A stretch of 8,297 nt of DNA from Clostridiales bacterium (GTDB taxonomy: Bacteria > Bacillota > Clostridia > Lachnospirales > Lachnospiraceae). Of the stretch, positions 1-3,970 are shown in pieces; position 1 is the first letter of the stretch; each line of letters begins with the position of its first letter. Below the pieces are notes generated by a model that saw only the letters and a list, made by a program, of their open reading frames with translations, was not told where the DNA came from and made no database searches. Where the stretch lies: NCBI GenBank assembly GCA_018369015.1, contig JAGZDD010000173.1:1-8297 (forward strand), in the 5' to 3' direction. A program made the position numbers and the translations under genes.

Positions 1-58
1 GGAGAGTATATTTAATTTCTTCATAATGGTCTGTAAAGATTCTTTGTAAAATATTCAT
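1..58 (-). CDS. 5' end of a possible IS91-type transposase (partial, runs off left edge)
   Basis: On the minus strand an ATG at 58-56 opens a frame that stays open to the window edge. It reads MNILQRIFTDHYEEIKYTL (19 residues). From memory this resembles the N-terminus of the IS91-like transposases with a zinc-binding N-terminal domain that are common in Lachnospiraceae, where a similar 'IF.DH.EE..YTL' segment comes before a Cys-rich zinc domain and a Y2 HUH transposase domain. Neither of those domains lies inside the window. An in-frame ATG at 73-71 is an alternative start that adds five residues. Neither start has a clear Shine-Dalgarno sequence, which is common for IS transposases. Nineteen residues is very little evidence, so this could also be a chance open frame. 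The family call is recognition of a pattern, not a search result. Confidence 0.42.
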   Translation of the reverse strand, partial: MNILQRIFTDHYEEIKYTL

Positions 59-84
59 AAGACTATTATGCATGAAAACGACAC

Positions 85-128
85 AAAAAGGAACCCCCCT
101 AATTCCCCCATGAATGGGGGCTAGGGGG
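85..128 (-). terminator. GC-rich hairpin with T-tract, downstream of ychF
   Basis: The arms CCCCCTA (95-101) and TAGGGGG (122-128) enclose a second perfect pair, CCCCCAT (105-111) and ATGGGGG (114-120), with a 2-base apex and a small internal loop. Read on the minus strand, the stem is followed by TTCCTTTTT (complement of 85-93), so it can end ychF transcription. It also lies directly upstream of the possible transposase start and could instead be a subterminal hairpin of that insertion element. The two readings are not exclusive. Confidence 0.6.
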
Positions 129-131
129 CTG

Positions 132-152
132 AAGTGTCGAAGACACTTTTTT
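132..152 (+). terminator. Intrinsic terminator, plus-strand polarity, abutting the ychF stop codon
   Basis: A perfect 7-bp stem AAGTGTC (132-138) and GACACTT (142-148) has a GAA loop and runs into six T bases (147-152) on the plus strand, the standard form of a Rho-independent terminator. The T-tract overlaps the ychF stop codon (TAA at 153-151 on the minus strand). On the minus strand the same stem is followed by CAGCC, with no T-tract, so its polarity is plus-strand only. No plus-strand gene is visible upstream in the window, so it would block antisense read-in towards ychF or end a gene now lost or displaced. Confidence 0.6.
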
Positions 153-1248
153 ATACATTAAATCTAAATAAAATCACATCGCCGTCTTTAACGACATAAT
201 CTTTTCCTTCCATACCCACAAGTCCTTTTTCCTTGGCTACAGTGTAGCTTTGGCAGGCCATGAGATTTTCGTAGCTGACAACTTCGGCCTTAATAAAGCC
301 CCGCTCAAAATCGGAGTGGATTTTTCCGGCAGCCTGGGGCGCCTTTGTTCCTTTTTTTATAGTCCACGCACGGGTTTCCGTTGGGCCGGCAGTCAGATAG
401 CTGATCAGCCCCAGCAGGCTGTAGCTTGCCTTAATAAGCTTTTCAAGTCCGGATTCCTTAAGTCCAAGCTCCTCAAGAAACATTTTCTTTTCATCCTCCT
501 CAAGCTCGGCAATTTCCTGCTCGATCTGAGCGCAAATGACAAAAACCTCGGAGCCTTCCTTTGCGGCAAATTCCCGGACTGCACCGACAAAAGAATTGCT
601 GGCGCCGTCATCGGCAAGATCATCCTCGCTGACATTGGCCGCATAAATGACAGGCTTATATGTCAGAAGGTTGAAGCTTTCAAGAAGGGCTTTTTCATCA
701 TCATCGGCGGGCATAAAGCTTCTTGCGGATTCTCCGTTTTCCAGATGGTCAATAATTCGTTTGACAAGCTCAGCTTCCTTGGCCTGGCTCTTATCGTTTT
801 TGGCGGCTCTGGAAACCTTGGAATAACGGCGTTCCATGACCTCCATATCAGCGAATATAAGCTCCAGGTTAATTGTTTCAATGTCTCTTATAGGATTGAT
901 GGAACCGTCAACATGAATAATATTGGAATCCTCAAAGCAGCGCACAACGTGGACAATGGCATCCACCTCGCGGATATTGCTTAAAAACTGGTTTCCAAGC
1001 CCCTCGCCCTTGGACGCGCCTTTGACAAGCCCGGCTATATCAACAAATTCAATGGCGGCAGGAACAATTTTTGCTGAATCATAAAGCTTGGCCAGATCAT
1101 CAAGCCTGTGGTCAGGAACGGTAACGATCCCCACATTTGGGTCGATCGTACAGAACGGATAGTTGGCCGATTCGGCTCCCGCTTTTGTCAGGGAATTAAA
1201 CAGTGTACTTTTCCCTACATTGGGTAAACCAACGATTCCTAGTTTCAT
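151..1248 (-). CDS. ychF: YchF, redox-regulated P-loop ATPase of the Obg/TRAFAC family
   Basis: This 365-residue protein matches the usual YchF length of about 363-367. Visible motifs in order: P-loop GLPNVGKST at 7-15; PFCTIDPNVG at 31-40 with the conserved Cys33 (equivalent to the redox-sensitive Cys35 of E. coli YchF); Walker B DIAG at 70-73; GEGLGNQFL at 81-89; NVSE at 205-208 in place of the GTPase NKxD motif, the change known to give this family ATP rather than GTP preference; a helical coiled-coil insertion around 125-175; and the TGS domain from about 282, with AWTIKKGTKAPQAAGKIHSD at 294-313. YchF is cytosolic, binds ribosomes and is linked to translation and oxidative-stress responses. 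The start is supported by GAAAGGA (1266-1260 on the minus strand), 11 bases upstream. The gene diverges from the dcw cluster and has its own promoter. Nothing in it is broken. Confidence 0.97.
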   Translation of the reverse strand: MKLGIVGLPNVGKSTLFNSLTKAGAESANYPFCTIDPNVGIVTVPDHRLDDLAKLYDSAKIVPAAIEFVDIAGLVKGASKGEGLGNQFLSNIREVDAIVHVVRCFEDSNIIHVDGSINPIRDIETINLELIFADMEVMERRYSKVSRAAKNDKSQAKEAELVKRIIDHLENGESARSFMPADDDEKALLESFNLLTYKPVIYAANVSEDDLADDGASNSFVGAVREFAAKEGSEVFVICAQIEQEIAELEEDEKKMFLEELGLKESGLEKLIKASYSLLGLISYLTAGPTETRAWTIKKGTKAPQAAGKIHSDFERGFIKAEVVSYENLMACQSYTVAKEKGLVGMEGKDYVVKDGDVILFRFNV

Positions 1249-1299
1249 AATTTATTTCATCCTTTCGATATATAATAATCTATTAAATCGCCACGAAAC

Positions 1300-1329
1300 A
1301 TTTTATCATAAATCCCCTGGAATTGGCAA
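1300..1329 (-). promoter_or_regulatory. Sigma-A-type extended -10 promoter for ychF
   Basis: Read on the minus strand: -35 TTGCCA (1329-1324), an 18-base spacer, then -10 TAAAAT (1305-1300) preceded by TG one base away (extended -10). Both hexamers match the consensus at five of six positions. Transcription would start near 1293 and leave a leader of about 45 bases before the ychF ATG. The spacer contains one copy of the AAATCCCC/GGGGATTT motif (1310-1317) that recurs further along this intergenic region. Confidence 0.6.
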
Positions 1330-1425
1330 TATAATCCTGAATCCATTTACCATCACCGTCATCCCGCGATAAATATAAAAAAGGTGGCGGGGAGTGGTAG
1401 GAGAAAAAATCCAGTGGGGATTTAT
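1308..1425. repeat. Inverted repeat pair around ATAAATCCCC / GGGGATTTAT
   Basis: ATAAATCCCCTGGA (1308-1321) is matched in inverted orientation by TCCAGTGGGGATTTAT (1410-1425), the second arm carrying two extra bases (GT). The arms are about 88 bases apart, so this is more likely two oppositely oriented protein sites than an RNA hairpin. Further direct copies of GGGGATTT occur at 1456-1463 and 1530-1537. Confidence 0.45.
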
Positions 1426-1459
1426 CCCACAAATCACCACGAAAAACAAAAAAATGGGG
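1384..1459. promoter_or_regulatory. Distal cluster of TGG boxes in 10-base phase (possible second MraZ site)
   Basis: On the plus strand TGG starts at 1385, 1395, 1415 and 1455, all in the same 10-base phase. On the minus strand two more TGG (CCA at 1427-1429 and 1437-1439) are also exactly 10 bases apart. The first pair closely resembles the promoter-proximal MraZ operator: AGTGGTAG at 1393-1400 is identical to 1689-1696, and 13 of the 17 bases from 1384 match those from 1680. GTGGG and CCCAC at 1414-1418 and 1426-1430 form a small palindrome. That MraZ binds here is inference from spacing and sequence. Confidence 0.4.
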
Positions 1460-1550
1460 ATTTTTATTCAAATAAAAAATAATAAATCATATTTTTATTC
1501 AATTTTTTAGGAAAAAATAACTTGAAAGAGGGGATTTAGGGTGATTTTTA

Positions 1551-1580
1551 TGGAGGCTTTTGATGATGGAAAATGATGGA
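1551..1580 (+). promoter_or_regulatory. Further TGG box pair with short tandem repeat
   Basis: ATGATGGAAA is repeated in tandem (1563-1572 and most of 1573-1582), placing TGG at 1567 and 1577, again 10 bases apart; a third TGG at 1551 is out of phase. It lies about 100 bases upstream of the mraZ promoter-proximal operator. This may be an intermediate MraZ contact or simple local duplication. Confidence 0.3.
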
Positions 1581-1640
1581 AAAACCGCCGGAAACATTGA
1601 TAAAATAAGGAAACTTAAAAATATTTTAACAAATTTTCTA

Positions 1641-1669
1641 TTGCGAAATCACATGGATTAATATACAAT
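1641..1669 (+). promoter_or_regulatory. Promoter of the mraZ operon
   Basis: TTGCGA (1641-1646) and TACAAT (1664-1669) are separated by 17 bases, a good sigma-A spacing. Transcription would begin around 1675, immediately at the MraZ box array, so bound MraZ would cover the start and early transcribed region. The leader to the mraZ ATG is then about 83 bases. Confidence 0.6.
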
Positions 1670-1679
1670 AGTAACATAA

Positions 1680-1714
1680 GTGGTGAAAAGTGGTAGAGAG
1701 TGGAGGAAAATGGA
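1680..1714 (+). promoter_or_regulatory. MraZ operator: four TGG boxes with exact 10-base period
   Basis: TGG occurs at 1681, 1691, 1701 and 1711, each within a (G/A)TGG context with purine-rich spacers. A fifth GTGGTAG follows at 1721, one base out of phase. MraZ of other bacteria is known to bind repeated TGGG-type boxes with 10-base periodicity upstream of its own gene and to repress the dcw operon, so this is very probably the autoregulatory site. It sits just downstream of the predicted -10 element. Confidence 0.75.
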
Positions 1715-1758
1715 ATTTGTGTGGTAGCAGGTTCCTTCTCCGGGGCAGGTGAAGCAGT

Positions 1759-2196
1759 ATGTTTATAGGTGAGTACAATCACACAATCGATTCTAAGGGG
1801 CGCTTAATTGTTCCTTCTAAATTCCGTGAAGCTTTGGGCGATGAGTTTGTTGTCACCAAAGGACTTGACGGATGTTTGTTTGTATATCCTATGGAAGAAT
1901 GGACTGCTTTTACCGATAAATTAAAAGAACTGCCTTTAACTAAAAAAGATGCCCGTCAATTTTCACGCTTTTTCCTTGCCGGAGCCGCTTCCTGTGAAGT
2001 GGACAAGCAGGGAAGAATTTTAATTCCGTCCGTGCTCAGAGAATTTGCCGGACTGGAAAAGGACGCTGTGCTTGTGGGTGTATCTAGCCGTATAGAAATA
2101 TGGAGCCGCAGCAATTGGGAAAAAATCAGTGATGTGGATATTGAAGACATGGATAATATCGCGGAACATATGGAGGATATTGGAATTACCTTCTAA
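1759..2196 (+). CDS. mraZ: MraZ, transcriptional regulator of the dcw cluster
   Basis: This 145-residue protein matches the family length. It has the duplicated AbrB/SpoVT-like swapped-hairpin fold. The first half starts MFIGEYNHTIDSKGRLIVPS with DSKGR at 11-15; the second carries CEVDKQGRILIPSVLRE with DKQGR at 82-86, and SRIEIWS at 110-116. The basic DxxGR segments are the DNA-contacting parts of the MraZ ring. MraZ is a cytosolic DNA-binding protein that represses its own operon and can silence division genes. The ATG at 1759 is preceded by AGGTGA (1747-1752) at a 6-base spacing, only a moderate ribosome site. It is the first gene of the plus-strand operon, directly downstream of the box array described separately, and 74 bases before rsmH. 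It appears intact. Confidence 0.96.
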   Translation: MFIGEYNHTIDSKGRLIVPSKFREALGDEFVVTKGLDGCLFVYPMEEWTAFTDKLKELPLTKKDARQFSRFFLAGAASCEVDKQGRILIPSVLREFAGLEKDAVLVGVSSRIEIWSRSNWEKISDVDIEDMDNIAEHMEDIGITF

Positions 2197-2260
2197 AGAC
2201 TTTGCAGTGGGTTCCTATGGAATAATGATCCAACCATACTATTTTTGTTCTACGGACAAT

Positions 2261-2265
2261 GGAGG
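2261..2265 (+). promoter_or_regulatory. Ribosome binding site deciding the rsmH start
   Basis: GGAGG lies five bases before the ATG at 2271. An in-frame ATG at 2259 overlaps this site and would add MEAS to the protein, so 2271 is the better start. It also gives the usual N-terminus MEFKHVS. Confidence 0.8.
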
Positions 2266-2270
2266 CATCT

Positions 2271-3215
2271 ATGGAATTTAAGCACGTATCGATTATGTTA
2301 GATGAAGTGATCGAGAATCTGGATATAAAGAGCGATGGAGTATACGTGGACGGAACTCTTGGCGGGGCCGGCCACGCTTGGCATGTATGCAAAAAGCTGG
2401 GGCCGGCCGGCCGTTTTATTGGTATTGACCAGGATGCGGCGGCAATTGAGGCCAGCAAGAAAAGACTGGAAGAATTTGGCGATATGGTGACTGTTGTCCG
2501 CAGCAATTACTGCCACATGAAGGATCTTTTGTGGCAGATGGAGATTGAAAAGGTGGATGGCATTTTACTGGATTTAGGAGTTTCCTCCTACCAGTTTGAT
2601 AACGCGTCGAGAGGATTTTCATATAGAGAAGATGCTCCTTTGGATATGCGTATGGACCAGCGTCAGGAAATGACAGCAAAGGATATTGTCAATACGTACA
2701 GTGAAAAAGAATTATACCGTATTATCCGTGATTTTGGTGAGGATAAGTTTGCGAAAAATATAGCAAAACATATTTGCCTGGCCAGAGAAAAGAAGCCTGT
2801 TGAAACAACCTTTGAATTGACAGAGGTTATTAAAGCGGCGATTCCCATGAAAGTGAGGGCTACCGGAGGACATCCGGCAAAAAAGACCTTTCAGGCGCTG
2901 CGCATTGAATTAAACCAGGAATTGGCGGTGCTTCAAAACAGTTTGAATGATATGATTGACCTTTTAAATGATAATGGCCGTATATGTATCATTACCTTTC
3001 ATTCCCTTGAGGACCGGATCGTAAAGACAATTTTTAAGAAGAACGAAAATCCATGCGAATGTCCGCCAGGCTTTCCGGTATGTATGTGCGGGAAAAAATC
3101 AAAAGGAAAAGTAATAACAAGGAAACCTATTTTGCCCTGCCCTGAAGAAATGGAGGAAAACCCAAGATCTAAAAGCGCAAAGCTGCGGGTTTTTATGAAG
3201 CAGGAGCAAAAGTAA
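2271..3215 (+). CDS. rsmH: RsmH, 16S rRNA (cytosine1402-N4)-methyltransferase
   Basis: This 314-residue protein (formerly MraW) uses S-adenosylmethionine to methylate the N4 of C1402 in the decoding centre of 16S rRNA. Family signatures are all present: MEFKHVSIMLDEVIENL at the start; the SAM-binding loop VDGTLGGAGH at 26-35; GIDQD at 51-55; ILLDLGVSSYQFD at 98-110; RGFSYREDAPLDMRMD at 114-129; GGHPAKKTFQALRIELN at 199-215; ITFHSLEDRIVK at 241-252; and the C-terminal RKPILPCPEEMEENPRSKSA at 284-303. A Cys pair of pairs (C262, C264, C271, C273) lies in a flexible segment seen in many Firmicutes RsmH proteins. The start is set by GGAGG at 2261-2265. As in most bacteria it follows mraZ and precedes ftsL; RsmH is reported to counter MraZ effects in E. 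coli. Intact. Confidence 0.97.
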   Translation: MEFKHVSIMLDEVIENLDIKSDGVYVDGTLGGAGHAWHVCKKLGPAGRFIGIDQDAAAIEASKKRLEEFGDMVTVVRSNYCHMKDLLWQMEIEKVDGILLDLGVSSYQFDNASRGFSYREDAPLDMRMDQRQEMTAKDIVNTYSEKELYRIIRDFGEDKFAKNIAKHICLAREKKPVETTFELTEVIKAAIPMKVRATGGHPAKKTFQALRIELNQELAVLQNSLNDMIDLLNDNGRICIITFHSLEDRIVKTIFKKNENPCECPPGFPVCMCGKKSKGKVITRKPILPCPEEMEENPRSKSAKLRVFMKQEQK

Positions 3216-3300
3216 TGCCCTGAAAAAGATGGGCAATAGTAATGAACGCCGTTTCACGGCATACCTGGATGCCCTAAAAAAGATGGGCAATAGTAATGAA
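3215..3300 (+). repeat. 54-base-period direct repeat between rsmH and ftsL
   Basis: A 32-base unit at 3215-3246 recurs at 3269-3300 with one mismatch (G3222 versus A3276), a period of 54 bases. Each copy contains TGCCC and GGGCA separated by ten bases (3216-3220 with 3231-3235, and 3270-3274 with 3285-3289), able to form a 5-bp hairpin. The 22 bases between copies hold a perfect palindrome, GCCGT-TTC-ACGGC (3248-3260). The first copy begins at the last base of the rsmH stop codon, and the second ends in the AAAGGAG ribosome site of ftsL. One frame reads through both copies (ALKKMGNSNER twice), but I see no ribosome site for it and take the repeat as non-coding. Confidence 0.85.
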
Positions 3301-3305
3301 AGGAG
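3299..3305 (+). promoter_or_regulatory. Ribosome binding site deciding the ftsL start
   Basis: AAAGGAG is followed by an 8-base spacer and the ATG at 3314. An in-frame ATG at 3296 overlaps this site and would add six residues (MKGVKD), so 3314 is preferred. Confidence 0.75.
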
Positions 3306-3313
3306 TGAAGGAC

Positions 3314-3865
3314 ATGCCACAGAACAGACAGACGGCAGGCCGCCGGGGAAGGCCGGTGCCATCAGCGTACAATATAGGATATGTGGATGGAAATACAGTT
3401 CGCAAACTGGAGCCAGCTCCTTATGAAAAAGAAACAAAAACAAGGGAACAATTACGCCGGGAGCGCGAAGAAAAACGGCGCAGGGAAGTAAAAGCCAGAA
3501 ATCAGGAAATTGCAGTCCGCAATAGAGCCAGGGTTTTGAAGATTGACCTGAAATACACATTGTTTTTAGGAATTGCAGTAGTAGCCACATTATTTATGTG
3601 CATTTACTATTTAAGCCTGCAAAGCCAGCTTACGGCGAAAAATAAAACGATCTCATCGTTAAAAAGTGAACTGACCACATTGACCGATGCCAACCAGGCA
3701 ACGCAGGAGCGGCTTAATAATGCGATTGATCTGGAAAAAGTATTTAATATGGCGACAAATGAGCTGGGGATGGGATATCCATCCAAAAATCAGATCATTT
3801 ACTATTCCGGTTCAAGTGACGACTATGTGAAGCAGTATAAAGACATCCCTCAGTCTGGCGAATGA
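3314..3865 (+). CDS. ftsL: FtsL-like septum formation protein (bitopic, coiled coil)
   Basis: This protein of 183 residues has three parts. A basic cytosolic N-terminus (1-78) includes IGYVDGNTVRKLEPAPYEKE at 21-40 and a charged Arg/Glu-rich helix at 43-65. A single membrane span follows at about 79-101 (YTLFLGIAVVATLFMCIYYL). The extracellular part is a coiled coil at about 102-150 with leucines and other hydrophobics spaced as heptads, then a short tail with GMGYPSKNQIIYY at 152-164. This architecture and the position between rsmH and a class B PBP fit FtsL, which joins DivIC/FtsB and DivIB/FtsQ to activate FtsW-FtsI at the septum. FtsL proteins diverge strongly in sequence, so the name rests on topology and gene order; a DivIC-family label would also be acceptable. 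The 105 bases between it and the next gene contain no gene. Confidence 0.85.
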   Translation: MPQNRQTAGRRGRPVPSAYNIGYVDGNTVRKLEPAPYEKETKTREQLRREREEKRRREVKARNQEIAVRNRARVLKIDLKYTLFLGIAVVATLFMCIYYLSLQSQLTAKNKTISSLKSELTTLTDANQATQERLNNAIDLEKVFNMATNELGMGYPSKNQIIYYSGSSDDYVKQYKDIPQSGE

Positions 3866-3916
3866 TCGTTTGGATCAAAATGAATATATAGAAGATAAAA
3901 GCGGGGCTGTTGCAAT

Positions 3917-3936
3917 ACGAGCGACAACCTCGTTTT
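3917..3936 (+). other. Weak hairpin with short T-run in the ftsL-PBP gap
   Basis: ACGAG (3917-3921) and CTCGT (3929-3933) form a 5-bp stem with a 7-base loop, followed by TTT. It could act as a weak attenuator or mRNA processing site between ftsL and the first PBP. The stem is short and the T-run interrupted, so it is a marginal call. I see nothing else in the 105-base gap (3866-3970). Confidence 0.25.
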
Positions 3937-3960
3937 CCATATCACCGCAGTCTTGGAAAC

Positions 3961-3965
3961 GGAGG
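3961..3965 (+). promoter_or_regulatory. Ribosome binding site deciding the first PBP start
   Basis: GGAGG with a 5-base spacer comes before the ATG at 3971. The frame could also open at TTG 3953, but that start lies upstream of this site and has none of its own. Confidence 0.8.
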
Positions 3966-3970
3966 TATTT

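Larger units (their letters stand above)
1285..1446. repeat. Imperfect 16-base direct repeat (two copies)
   Basis: AAATCGCCACGAAACA (1285-1300) recurs as AAATCACCACGAAAAA (1431-1446), with 14 of 16 bases identical, 146 bases apart. The first copy covers the predicted ychF transcription start and -10 edge. The second lies inside the distal TGG-box cluster and includes one of its minus-strand TGG boxes. A shared regulator site is possible but not shown. Confidence 0.45.
1249..1758. other. 510-base divergent intergenic region between ychF and mraZ
   Basis: No credible gene is present here; every ATG-led frame is short or closes quickly and lacks a good ribosome site. The region is AT-rich with islands of G-rich motif. 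It holds the ychF promoter on the left, the mraZ promoter and MraZ boxes on the right, and a middle part (about 1384-1580) rich in TGG boxes and GGGGATTT repeats, listed separately. It is longer than a simple divergent promoter pair needs, and its repeated motifs suggest extra regulation. Confidence 0.7.

Noticed and set aside
250..984. A 244-codon plus-strand open frame antisense to ychF
   Set aside because: It lies fully opposite a strongly supported ychF gene, has no ribosome site and no recognisable protein features. It is a by-product of ychF codon use.
1422..1435. DnaA-box-like TTATCCCACA
   Set aside because: It has an extra C compared with TTATCCACA and stands alone; it is better explained as part of the GTGGG...CCCAC palindrome.
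1163..1471. Short frames on both strands spanning the ychF start and intergenic region
   Set aside because: They overlap the ychF 5' end or AT-rich regulatory DNA, lack ribosome sites, and show no protein-like pattern.
1461..1502. TTTTTATTCAA repeated at 1461-1471 and 1492-1502
   Set aside because: An 11-base AT-only-like repeat in a very AT-rich stretch is weak evidence and may be chance.
1597..1625. A second possible mraZ promoter (TTGATA, 17 bases, AATATT)
   Set aside because: The -10 match is poor, and the promoter at 1641-1669 is better and placed right at the MraZ boxes.
3229..3426. Short plus-strand frame through the 54-base repeat encoding MGNSNER twice
   Set aside because: No ribosome site before ATG 3229, and the second half overlaps ftsL in another frame. 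I treat the repeat as non-coding, though ribosome profiling could overturn this.
3099..3590. A 163-codon minus-strand frame across the rsmH end and ftsL start
   Set aside because: It covers two real genes in antisense; its Leu/Phe-rich repetitive sequence comes from complementing Lys/Glu/Arg-rich codons and the repeated Glu-Arg helix.
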